A stretch of 64,000 nt of DNA, taken from contig CM060731.1 of assembly GCA_030704615.1 (NCBI GenBank), positions 83,866,756-83,930,755 of the forward strand. The letters run 5' to 3'. The notes beneath the pieces were generated by a model. The model ran no database searches, had not been told where the DNA came from, and saw only the letters and a program-made list of their open reading frames with translations. Shown here piece by piece: positions 33,979 through 45,192 of this stretch. Position 1 is the stretch's first letter. The number at the start of each line of letters is the position of its first letter. The DNA comes from Takakia lepidozioides (taxonomy: Eukaryota > Streptophyta > Takakiopsida > Takakiales > Takakiaceae). The translations under genes were made by a program, and so were the position numbers.

Positions 33979-34130
33979 AAGTGAGCCTGACAAGTGTAAT
34001 TTCCTGTAGCCAGTAGACTGAAGGTTGCTCTCTCCCTCCTTCCCTTCCCCAACCATAAGTGAGCCTGACAAGTGTAATTTCCTGTAGCCAGTAGACTGAA
34101 GGTTGCTCTCTCCTTCCCTTCCCCAACCAT
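33979..34130 (+). repeat. Tandem duplication (about 76 bp x 2)
   Basis: Two adjacent copies start AAGTGAGCCTGACAAGTG and end CCCCAACCAT, nearly identical apart from a 4-base difference in a CTCCCT stretch. Confidence 0.85.
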
Positions 34131-34349
34131 TTCTTAGCTCTCTCTAAGCCAAGACAGATGTAAGACACATAACACAAGCATTTGCAAAATCTTAGTGTCA
34201 CTGATTTCACTGCATAAATGAAGGTGCACATGCAGGCAATTCCACTGAAGGCAAGGAAGGCAAAACGTCATGTTGTCAGCAGACTGCAAGAGAACAGGTC
34301 CCAGGAGCTGGCTGCCATGTTGCTGAATACATACCCATCTCATGATTTG

Positions 34350-34790
34350 CAAGGCACTTGGCACTTCTCAGCTGCAGCTAAACAAAGTCCTGGGTCCATG
34401 CCCATGTGTTCCTCCCAACCCAGCACCCCCCCAACCTCCCACAAGCGGGCCCGCAACCCCAAGCCACAATCATTTACTTCCAGAGTCCACAGCTCTGGAT
34501 ACCAATGAAGAGATAGTTTTCAGTAGTCTGAAAAGGAATGAAAGACCAGAAACAGATCTAGGATATTGAGAGGGTTTGATGACAAGTCTCCAACCAACAT
34601 TCTCATTCTCTTTAAGTTACCCAACAGCTTTTAACCCTTCCTTTACCTTGCCCAAGGTACAATTCATGAGGCACTTGAAACAGGCTTTACCTGCAGAGAA
34701 GGAGGTGCTCAGCTGCAGCTAAACAGAAATACTCCTGAGCTCATGCTCATGTGTTCCTCCCCGCCCCAGCCCAATACCCCCGCCCTCCCC
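34350..34790 (+). repeat. Diverged direct repeat, about 350 bp apart
   Basis: The block with CTCAGCTGCAGCTAAACA and CATGTGTTCCTCCC at 34375-34425 recurs at 34708-34760. Bases 34131-35734 otherwise show no supported gene. Confidence 0.5.
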
Positions 34791-35734
34791 CCCAAGAGAA
34801 GCCTAGAGGAATTCACTTTCTGTCAAGGACTGCACCTCTCTGCAAGCACAGGTCGAGTTTTCTTTTACCTCTGTGCTTGCATTCTAATGCCATTCCTGTT
34901 TACTTTGAAAGCCTTAGTAAACAAGATAGTATATGAAGAGCTTGAAATGACCTCAAATAACTAAAACCGCACCCCAAGTGGGATGGGGCTTAATACATTT
35001 GAGACTGGTTAAGACTTGCTGTTGAACAACAAGTGACTCGATAAGAGTGGGGAGCAATACATGCTGACTGTCTTGCACACCTCACCAAAGACCTAGACTC
35101 CAATAAAAAATAGAACAGAACAGATCGTCAAGCAACATTCATGCCTTTAAGTGGAGCCACAAACAAGAGGGCCATGGTCATGAATGACAAGTGGACTGAT
35201 GAAAGCCAACGCGAGATATAAAGAATTCATTGAAAAAGAAAGTCACATAGTGGCACAAACGAGACTGATCAACCCTGTGCGAGTTCATTTGGCCAGTCCA
35301 GGGCTACCTAAAGTTGCGAGAATGAACCAAACCCCGTTGAGGGAGGAGACAGGCTTGAAACGACACGACAGTCAGGAACAAGCCGCAATGCCCCACCACA
35401 CTGCATGCACGCACAGAAAGAGAGCGGACATAAAGGTCCAGTCCACTCACACCATCCCCACCCCAACCCATGCACGCACACAAAACCCGTACAAAGTAGC
35501 CCCCCAATACAGGGGACCAAACCACTCCGCTCGTCCGCTCCAATTCTTCAGCAACCTGGAAAAAGCCTGCATGGGCCATGCCGGACAAACACGCACCCTG
35601 ACTCCCCTGCGTGATGTTGACAAAGACAGGAAAACACTATCATGCATCTCATCCTATCCTGAAAGACTCCAATCGTCCAATGTGACTACTGACATAATGC
35701 CAGACAAAGCTAGCTTGTGGTAATACACCCCCTT

Positions 35735-38700
35735 TCAGTCGCTTGAGCTGGGGCTTTCAGAAAGGGACTTGGAGGGCTCTCTTCGCTTCCTTTTGTGTCT
35801 GCTTGAGCTCTTCTTTCGACAACCTCCATCATCAGGAGCCACTCTGCCTTTCCCAGCATCAATAGATGGTGACAATTCAGGGGAATCTGAAGGAGACCTT
35901 CTACGTCGGTGATGCTTGTGTTTCACACAGCTGTCATCATTAGCCCGTTTGCCTTTCCCGGTATCAATAGATGGTGATGGTTCAGGAGACTCAGATGGAG
36001 ACCGCCTCTTTCGATGATGCTTGTGCTTCCGTCGCTTCTTCTCACGCTTATCTGTGTCATCATCCTTTTTGGACTTCTTCTTATGCCTCCGCCGTTCCTT
36101 CCGGCCATCTCCGTCCTCCTTGTTATCCTCATCATCGCCACCTCCCTCGACTTTGTCATCCTCATGACGATGTTTCTTGCGATGCCGTCGATGCCGCTCT
36201 CTGCGTCGCTCATGATCTTCTTCCTCATCATCCACGTCCTTGGACTTTCTCCTATCCTTTTGGTTGCCATTGTCATCCCCTTTATTATCCTCCTGCTCCA
36301 TCAACCCTCCGGTCTCCTCCAAGCCCTCATCCTCGGTACCATTGCCCTTCGGACCCTGTTCTCCATCAATCACTTTTGGTGCCACCTCCTCCAGTTCCAT
36401 CATTTTTATTGGAACTTTCTCAGTCTGAGAATTGTCCTTGTCTTTCTCAACCATGGGCTTGGGACCTTCAAAAACAAAATCCTCATCAGCAACACTGCAT
36501 CCCTCACTGTTGTTGTCTTCCTTTGCATATGTCTCAACTATCTGAATTATGATGTTCCCACCCTTCTCTCTCTCCATTTCCTCTCTCTCTTCATCACTAC
36601 TCTCATCCTTCCTGTCTTTGGGCCTCCTACTTTTCTCCTCTTCCTTCACTTTCTGACGATCACAAACACTGTCTTTCACCCTTTCCACCTCCCCCTCATC
36701 GAGTCTACCGACCACTTCCTTTTGTAGCTTTGCCTCAAAGTCACTGGTCCCCATGGCCTGCTTCACTGCATATGCAGGCAAAACAATGTCCACCTTCCCA
36801 CCTAGCTGTTCCACTTGGATCCCCGCAACCCCTGGTTCTGTTGTAACAGACAGATGAACAGTACCAGCTCTCTCTTCTTCCTCCTTTGTCCTTTTGTTCA
36901 AAACACCCCAACTTTTCTCTCTGCTCCTCCCTTTCTCTCTTTCCCGTGCCTTTATGTCGTCTCTCCAATCATCAATCACCTCAGTCTCTGCCTCGTCACT
37001 TTCCTCATCCCCAACCAACAATCTCTCCTTGCTCCCCTTCTTCACTGGTCTCTTGAAGCCTTTTGCTTCAAGCCCCGATTCAACTTCGACTTCCACAGTC
37101 TGTCCATTTTTAAGAACCTCTAAAGTGCTTAAAGGCTCTGGTTTAGTGTTTTCACCTCCATCCTGAAGTGAACTTGGCTTCACTTCATTTCCAGAGATTA
37201 GAATGTCTTTTAATTCTGGTTTTGGCTCTAAGGTCTTGATGTGACTACAATGTTCTGCAGATGGAGCTACCACACTTTCACCAGCTGTTAGCTCCTTGTC
37301 CAAAGGCATCTCACTGTCATTAGCCAAATCTCTATCCCCTGTATCCTTACTAGGACTGTCACTTCGTGTTTCTTTTGTCACATCAACGATCACCTCCTTC
37401 TGCCCTGGGTTGACCACCTGCTCTGCAGGAAGACTCGGACTTTTAATCTCCTTTATGGCACTTCGGGTGCCCCCCGCTCTAGCAGGACTAGCACTGACAC
37501 TTCGACTGCTGGAAGATGGACTCTTCTTCTTTGCTTCCTTGGATAGGGATCTTGACCGCCTGGAGCTCCTTGTGGTGGTTCTTCGCTCTGCCTCCCAGCG
37601 TCGCCTAGGAGAAAGGGTCCTCTCCCTGCTTTCATGATTGAACGAGTATAAAGACAGTAACGTAGCGCTATATTCCATTAACAGTAGTCTGTTAGAGCTT
37701 GATATTTCATCACACGATCTACATTGCAATTTCTAACAGAAAAATTCTAGTGCTCAGTTTGCAAACTAGTACCATACAGACATGAGTATGGATCATTATA
37801 CATTTTCAGGTACTGAGCCTTACCTGCGAGACCTGGGGGAGCGTGAGCGCGTCCGGGACCTTCTCTTCACTCGACTCCGGCTGCGACTCCTGCGAAAGGT
37901 TCGAGAGGGATGATGATCTCTGCTATCCCTCTCTCTCTCCCACTCACGGCGGACATAGTAGCGTGGGTAGCCATCACGTCCACCCCTATGATAACTCCCC
38001 CGGTCCCTGCTCCGGCTACGACGCCAAATGCGATCCCTTGATCGTGACCGGGAGCGCCGATCACGGCGATACCGGATTGGCGACCCTGACTTGGAACGTT
38101 GGTCGCGGCGATACCTTATGGGAGATCGTGACTTTGATTTGGACCTTGACCGTGAACGAGAATGAATTCGTGATCTGCATATGAAGTTGCCCCCAATGTC
38201 ACAAAAAAACGATTTCAGATGTCACAGTGAGACATCTGACACTTTGAAAAGGAAATTAAAAACCCCCCTTCACCCCCCCACTTCTGACATAACTGCAAAG
38301 ACACCCTTCACCACTCAGAAAACAGTTAGCCTCGTGGAATCAGTCATGACTGATAACTATGATCTCTCCTCCAGATACAAGAAGGGATGATCCACATTGA
38401 ACTAATTTTCCCAGCTCCCAGCCCACTTATTGTTTCCTGGTCAAACTACATGTCGCCAACAAACCAAAAGAGATTTCTGGCTTGGAAAAGACATCCCTTT
38501 GACTACATCTTCTCTGTCTCGTTAGTCCCATCTGATGGTGAAAATGAGAAACAACACAGGAAACTGCGAGTCCATAGCCTAGCCTGGGAGAGACACACTG
38601 GTTCTTTGACTGCACAACTTTCCACGCATTTTCATTATAGCCTCTTATTTTGTAAATCCACATATCATGGCAAAGTGGACTACCTCCCCAGAACTTAGGC

Positions 38701-41051
38701 GCCCGCAGAAACAGCCTCCACCAGTCGCTGCAGGGAAGCCCCAACGACAAATGGCCAAGAAAACTACCCTAGTAAGTGGGTGACTAAGGTTACTGATTGT
38801 GTGCTTACTGGGAGACACTAAGGATTGTTTGGGAGCCAGACCGTTTAAAACGCCCAACTGCATCAATTCAAAGGACATGCAGTACCAAAGATACACTCAC
38901 CGAGGGCTTCCACCAGCCTTTCCCTTATCTTCCTCTCCGTCTCCATCTCCATCCCCTTTCAGGCGCTTGCTGATTTCTGCTGCCCGAGCCGCTGCCATTT
39001 CTGCAGCAGACTTCACAGTTGCAGCACGGGCTGCGGCTTGCTGGCTGGCCAAAGCCTGTTGCATGTACAAGGCCTGCTGAAACTGCATCTGTTGCATTGC
39101 GACTGCTTGTTGCATCATCATTGGCAAGGGAGGTGGCCCTGCCACAGTGGCTATGGATTGCCCCATCCCCTGCTTCCCTGACCGTGGTTTTCTCTCCAGC
39201 TCAACTCTTAGATTCTGTCCCCCAACTGCCATGTTATTCAAGGCCAACGCTGCCTTTGCTTCCTCCGGTTTGGCATACTCCACATAAGCAGACTGCTTTG
39301 AATCTGAGATATTACATTCAGTAACTGTCCCACAGTAACTGAAAAGCTGGCGCAATTGGTCAGCTGTAAGTATTGGGTTCAGATTGGTCACATGAAGTGT
39401 GCAGATGGGTCCATGATTGTCTTCCTGATCCCCAGGGGAAAGAGGCTCTTCATCATCCTTGGATCCTACAATGTCATCATATATTTATGTCAATACTCTC
39501 ACTGTTGAAAGTCAAAACTAGTTATCCACCTGTAACAAGGTTGTATCTGAGGTGTGTGCTTGCAGCTATGATTGCTTGATGATACAATGCTGCAGACTTG
39601 GAGACTAGAAAAGCACCCCACTCCCACACACAAAGCCACAGGTTATCCAAACAGAAACTATATTTGTGTGCAAAATACCCGAGGAAACATGAGCTCTTGT
39701 TTCTGGGGAACATCTCTATTCAGATTCAAAATATTTTTACTTGGGGAGGCCTGGAACACTCATAGTCAGAGATGCCCCAAACTTGGCATGCAGGCTGTTG
39801 ATGCTCCCTGTCACTAATGACAGCTGAGAACAGCTTGTGTTGTTTTAATCTGTCTAATCCGAGGCTGTTCCTGCAGGTAAGGACCCTACATGCACCTGCC
39901 AGAAGTTGCTAACCCAAACTAACCACCACCCTAACTCCATATGGCTGTTACTGAAGGACAAAGGTATGACACATGGATCATGAGAGAGAATGTACTCCCA
40001 CAAGAAAGGATCAAAACTAACGTTCAAAAAGCGCCAAAGGTTTACATTTGACAAGACCACGCACTGATGGGTACCTACCAATTCCATAAGCAATTACTAT
40101 ACCTGACTGCTGCTGCTGTTGTTGAGCTGCTTGTGCTGCCTGGTATGCATTCGCAGCTGCAATGCTCTGAGCTGCAGCCATGGCTGCAGCAGAGGGCGCC
40201 ATTGGCATTTGACTAAGGCCTCCCATTGTGCTCCCAGCTGCCAATGCTGCCATCAACTGGTTTTGCGGTGGGTGATTATACTTGCAGTCAGTCCTAGCAC
40301 ACCGTCCATTCAAATAGTCCCTGCAAACTTCCCCAAAGGAAGCCCCTAAGCCTGGGAGGACTGCCCCGCCTGTTGCCCCTGTCATCAGCCCGGGGATCAT
40401 TCCCAGCATGCCTGGGAACATTCCTGGCATGGTGAATGGTCCCATGTTTTGACCCCCCATGTATGGAGAAGATCCCATCATAGGAGTCGATGAAGGCATC
40501 AAACTGGCTCCAAGCGGCACACTTCCGCCACTAAAGAAAACCGGGAATGGGCTGCCCAGAATAGGTTGGCCATTGCACTCTACACTGACCATATAATCCC
40601 CTCTCTTTGCCACAGCATACGTTGCCGTATACGTCCCATCTGCATGATCTTTCACGACTGCCTCTTGCTCCGTCCCTCCAACACCTGTGCCTGGGCTCAC
40701 CCTAACCCTAATATACGCGCCACCATGAGGTACTCGCCTTCCATCTGAGTCCTTGGTAACCACAACAAAGGAAGCCGCTGCACCCGCCGCTCCGCCTCCA
40801 ACTCCTGTGCCAGCAGCTGTACATTTCCCAGGATCCACTGGACCGATGGGCTTGTTTGCAAGTCTGTCGACTTCATCAGCCTCACTGTCAGACGATGGGT
40901 CCCCGTTGGGTGCGCCTTGGTCCAAATCCCTGAAAGTTGCCTCAAACGCAGCTCTGGCCGCAGCTGCCTTTTCCTCCTCGTCCTTCAGTTTGGCTTCCTC
41001 CGCATGCTTCATCCAAGCGGGGCGCGTGAGAGCCATCCCACGCCCCGCCAT
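35735..41051 (-). CDS. IRR-like: Filamin-like / CCCH / RRM / RS-rich RNA-binding protein (IRR-like)
   Basis: Four coding exons: 41051-40103, 39465-38901, 38174-37824 and 37625-35735, all GT-AG and phase-consistent, giving 1251 residues. Order: an N-terminal RPAWMKHAEEAKL region; a filamin-type Ig fold (GGAYIRVRVSPG, HADGTYTATYAVAKRGDY, GSPFPVFFS); a CCCH finger (CRDYLNGRCARTDCKYNH); an Ala/Gln/Met-rich linker; an RRM (LHVTNLNPILTADQL, QSAYVEYAKPEEAKAAL); an Arg/Ser domain; and a long acidic then Lys/Arg-rich tail with SPS-ESPE-type repeats. This architecture matches Arabidopsis AT3G23900 (IRR), a nuclear factor linked to splicing of defence transcripts. The start was chosen at 41051 because the homologous N-terminus begins a few residues before RPAWM. 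The acidic tail is longer than I recall for the Arabidopsis protein. It appears intact. Confidence 0.85.
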
Positions 41052-43497
41052 CGGTACTTCCCCCGTCCTACCTTGAAACCTGCAATCCAAACCACCCACA
41101 CCCAAACTCTACTGTTCTCTAGTCTCCTCTCTGTGACAAAGAGTTAAGATGAGCCGGCCGTCCTGCCAAGATGAACACGGCCGTCGTCGCTCGCGGTCTC
41201 TGGGTGTGTCTCTCTCGCCGTCTCTGCCTCTCTCGGTCGCTGGCTGGCTCTGAGAGCACGCCCCACCGCGCCACACTTCCACTATCCACATAACCTCTTT
41301 CTTTTCTCCTCGTTCTTTCTCGTCTCTATGGGCCCTCGCTGGATCACGTCTACGGCTCGAATCCTGCGGAACTTGCTATAACCAGGGCCACACAATGCTG
41401 TAGCTTTAGACGGATTTTTAGGTATAATAATTAGTGAGATAGTGACGAATGGATCTGAAGTATGATAGGAGGAACAACATGGATTTGACCCCAAGACGTG
41501 GTGGCAGCCCACGGCCAAAGGGCAGGAAGGGCCGGCAGGCGTTGAGAAAGGGCGGGTGACCGGCGATAGTGGCTGGACGACAACTGATCTCTCTCTCTGT
41601 CTCGTCTCTCTGCTCTACCGACAAGGAGAAGTGCCAATTCTCCAACAAGTTGGCTCAACTGTTTTCTAATTCGAATATTTCCCTCTCTTCTTCCCCACAT
41701 TACTACTGAATCAGCGGAACACCTCCACGTTACGACGGGGGGAGAGACATTTGTGGCACAGTACTAGGATTTAAGAAGTCAAGATCCAGAAATTTTGATT
41801 AATTTCTTTCTGGATCAGTCTTGAGTCAAAAGGGAATTTCCAGATTATCCCAAGGGAAGAAATATCATCATTTTTTGATGACTAGGCCTCTGTCAAGTCT
41901 GTTTTCTTCCCTGAATGGCACGAAGGATTGATAAGTCTCTGGCTTATATGCTCCCACTGTGGCTTGAAGTGAGGGTTGAGAATTAGAATCGTTTCTCCTT
42001 TTTTTCTGGGCCATGAAATTTGTGTGGAAGTTTAATTGCATTCATTCCCTGCTCACCCCTCCCGGTTTTCTAATGAGCAGTTGTCACATTTTCCTCTGGA
42101 AACTATTGGAAACTTTCCGTCTGATTGTTTTGCTATTTTTCCTTTTTCCTTTTCTGTTTTGCTACTGTTTTCTGATGCTAACAGAGAAAAATGGATCTGG
42201 GATTTTTTCAAGAGTGGGCACTGTACGAAAGCTTCTGCTTTGATCGGTAGGTGTCTTGCTGGGGATCTAAAGTTCATGCCTTCAAGGACTCTGACGTCAG
42301 TGTTGAGCAGAGTATAAAGGCCCAATTGATAGGCTGCTTGTTGAGGCTTCAGAGCCTGGTGCTTTGATGGCTCCATGAGGCCACGTTTCCTAGTTCGTCT
42401 CGTGATGGCTCAGGCCCTGCTACCTGGCGCAGACCATTGTGGCCAGTGGCATTTACAAAATTCAAGCCACATTCCATATCCTGCAGATCATGGCTCTCGA
42501 TTCCAACACTCTCTTTTGCAAATATACAACATCCCAGCAAATTTTATCTGAAGCCTTTACTATGTCCATTCGTTGTACTGTAAGAGAGACAGTTCCCTAT
42601 GGTTAGCAAACCTTCAAATCCTCATGCTGCGATGCTCACACAGTTCACAGTTCCCTTCTCTTCCTTCCTGGATGTTAGGTGTCGACTCGTCTCTCCTTTC
42701 CTACTCTTTGTGACGCCGTGATCCAACGCCACCTCTCTTTTACATGTAGGATCCAAGAAGCTTCAAATCGACAATCTACCCTTCTAGAACTTGCTTGGTA
42801 GCTTCTTGTCAAACGTAGCATCTGAAGACTCCGATTGCATCGCTCATCGAGGATTCACTTTAAAACAACTGCTTGGGCATTTCAATTGGAGAGTGTGAGG
42901 AGTACGGTTCAGAGATGAGAGGTACTCGGAACTTTATGTAACCTGCTTTGTGCTCCTGGCTTTGGAGCAGTATAGCGTTGTATGTAGTTGCTCTTCATTT
43001 CGCTCATTCTTTTCTTCTTTGCCATTTCCTATGCAAATTTCTTCTAGAAAGAACTGGAGACTGCTAAGAGTATTGAAAAGCACATGGATGCATGCAAAGA
43101 ATTACAGTTATGGGTTGTGTGACAACTTTTTCTAGGCTTCTCACAAAGCCAGGCCATTGTGACACCATAGACAGAAGGATGAAGATAATGAGCCACCGGC
43201 AGTATCGGGATGGAGTGTTTATGGACGAGTGAATTGCCTTTGTATCAATTCTCCTGCATTGGCTAGTATAAACGCACAATGGCCTGAACCGGGTATAGTA
43301 TGGAGTCCAGCACAAACAAATCACTCGAACACAACACTGATTGGGAAAATCTCGAGGAGACATCAAGGAGGCAAAACACAGAGGGATTTACAGAGAGCAC
43401 GGATCCATATCCGTCTTACAGATTACGATGGTGATGGTAGGCCATCTTCGCGTGACCTTCCGAGGAGGCATTTGAAACTGCTAACAGAATTGAGCAA
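41052..43497. other. Intergenic: 5' region of the RNA-binding gene, then unassigned DNA
   Basis: The first 250 bp are CT/GC-rich and probably hold the 5' UTR and promoter of the minus-strand gene. The rest has no supported gene; an ORF at 43229-43576 overlaps the truncated start of the Gypsy gag and may contain a little of its sequence in another frame. Confidence 0.5.
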
Positions 43498-45126
43498 TTG
43501 GGAATGCTCAGGAGAGAGAAAAAGGATGATGAGGACTCTGAGGATGAGTCAGATGAAGAAGAAGAGCAAGAACTAAAAAGAAAGAGTAAGAGAAAGAAGA
43601 AGTTGAAGAGGGATAATTATGAAAAAAGATTGGAAGAAATCTTGAAGAAGTATGCCACAGAGGCTGCAACACATTGGAGGAAGGGTGTATGGTGTGCAAA
43701 GTGCCAGAATGAAGGCCATACCACCACAGAATGCCACCTGAAGGAGAAACACTGTACTATCTGTAAAATGGATAACCATTCTACGGAGAATTGTTACTAC
43801 AACAGAAGGACAGCTGCAAGAGAACCTAGGCAAGTAAGGGTGCATCAGGTGCAGCCCCAGCCAAGAAGAAACAATGATCAGGACCACTATGGTAGGTCTA
43901 GTGGTTATAACAATGGCATGGAAGGGAGAGGTAATTCAAGAGGGAATTACCAAGGAAATTCCAGAGGCAACTATCAGGGTAATCCAAGGGGGAATTACCA
44001 GCCCGGGAATCAGGATTATAGAAATAATCCAAGAACAGACCAAGGGCGAGGACCCAATGGTGAAGAACTATGTTACTATTGTAATCAGCCAGGACATCGC
44101 AGGGCAGCCTGTTCATTCTCGATAAGACACCAGAATGAGATGAGAGCTCCTGTAAATGAGGGCCCAGTGGTGGCAGCTCACATGGTTAGGCCATGTGTTG
44201 TACCAGAAGTAAGTACAATGATAGTAACAAGAAATAAAGCCAAACTAATACCTCCAGTAGTAGAGGAAGAATATGATAATGAAGGTGGCAATGATATGCC
44301 TGAAGATGAAGAGACTTGGAAAGATGAGAAGGAACTGCACAAGGAAGTGGCAGATACTATAAGGGAAATGCAAAAGAGTACTGATATTCCTGTGGCAGAG
44401 TCCTCTGATTCTGATGGAGAAGAAGAAGGGAGTGAGGAAGAAAGGAAGAAAGAAGATGCAGACATGCAAAGTAATGAAGAGACTTTGGCTGAAGTAATAT
44501 GCCAGACCAAAGCAGAAATTACCATTGGACAGCTATTAGCTGTGGCACCTTATTGTAGGCACAGGCTGTATCAAGCAATCAATCGAATTGCCCAGGAGAC
44601 AGGAAACACAGACCTGAACAGCAAGGTGACCAGTTATAATGTGAAGCCGGAAGGGCGAGAAACAGTCATGGACTTTGATGATTCTATGCCAGTAATTCAA
44701 TTGAGAATTGGAAGCACAGAACTAAATGATGTACTGATAGATGGAGGTTCTGGAGTAAATATCATGACAGACCAATTAAGGAAGAAGCTTGGTCTAAGTA
44801 ACATGAAACCAGCCCCATTTACATTAACAATGGCAGATCAAAGAAGTGTACAGCCATTGGGATTAATAAGAGGAGTTAAGATACAGATACAGAAGATGAT
44901 CTTTATGATCACAGTAACTGTGTTGAAAATGGATGAAGTCATGGAGGCTTACTCCTTATTATTGGGACGGCCGTGGCTGAAACAGGCCAGGGTATTCCAT
45001 GACTGGAATTCTCAGTTACTAACCGTGCATAATGGGATACACGAGATACAAATTACCACAAAGAAATCTAGTAGATTACCTGCTACAAGAAGACCTCGAG
45101 GAGTCAGAGAGTACGACTGGAAATGA
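43498..45126 (+). CDS. Gypsy Gag (C-terminal) and protease
   Basis: A charged Lys/Glu region is followed by two CCHC-like knuckles (CAKCQNEGHTTTEC and CTICKMDNHSTENC), an Asn/Arg/Gly-rich repeat (NSRGNYQG type) and a third knuckle (CYYCNQPGHRRAAC). An acidic stretch leads to the aspartic protease with LIDGGSGVNIM, where plant Gypsy elements have D-S/G-G-S, and a later VTVLKMDEVMEAYSLLLGRP region. The capsid domain expected N-terminal to the knuckles is absent. The frame ends at TGA 45124, but the same frame continues open into RT, so a single stop separates protease and RT. This could be decay or a read-through site. Confidence 0.85.
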   Translation: MGMLRREKKDDEDSEDESDEEEEQELKRKSKRKKKLKRDNYEKRLEEILKKYATEAATHWRKGVWCAKCQNEGHTTTECHLKEKHCTICKMDNHSTENCYYNRRTAAREPRQVRVHQVQPQPRRNNDQDHYGRSSGYNNGMEGRGNSRGNYQGNSRGNYQGNPRGNYQPGNQDYRNNPRTDQGRGPNGEELCYYCNQPGHRRAACSFSIRHQNEMRAPVNEGPVVAAHMVRPCVVPEVSTMIVTRNKAKLIPPVVEEEYDNEGGNDMPEDEETWKDEKELHKEVADTIREMQKSTDIPVAESSDSDGEEEGSEEERKKEDADMQSNEETLAEVICQTKAEITIGQLLAVAPYCRHRLYQAINRIAQETGNTDLNSKVTSYNVKPEGRETVMDFDDSMPVIQLRIGSTELNDVLIDGGSGVNIMTDQLRKKLGLSNMKPAPFTLTMADQRSVQPLGLIRGVKIQIQKMIFMITVTVLKMDEVMEAYSLLLGRPWLKQARVFHDWNSQLLTVHNGIHEIQITTKKSSRLPATRRPRGVREYDWK

Positions 45127-45192
45127 GGACTGGATGAGGAGCAGGAAGCTACCCTATTTGCTGCACACCCAGAGTGGGAGCAGGTTGCAGAG

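Noticed and set aside
35971-37166. Long plus-strand ORFs across the RS/acidic region
   Set aside because: They mirror the repetitive Lys/Glu/Arg/Ser codons of the real minus-strand exon and have no domain of their own.
37626-37729. Using the ATG at 37729 as the start of a 664-residue protein
   Set aside because: The acceptor before 37625 joins in phase to the upstream RS exon, and homologs have the RRM and CCCH domains upstream; the extra residues are intron.
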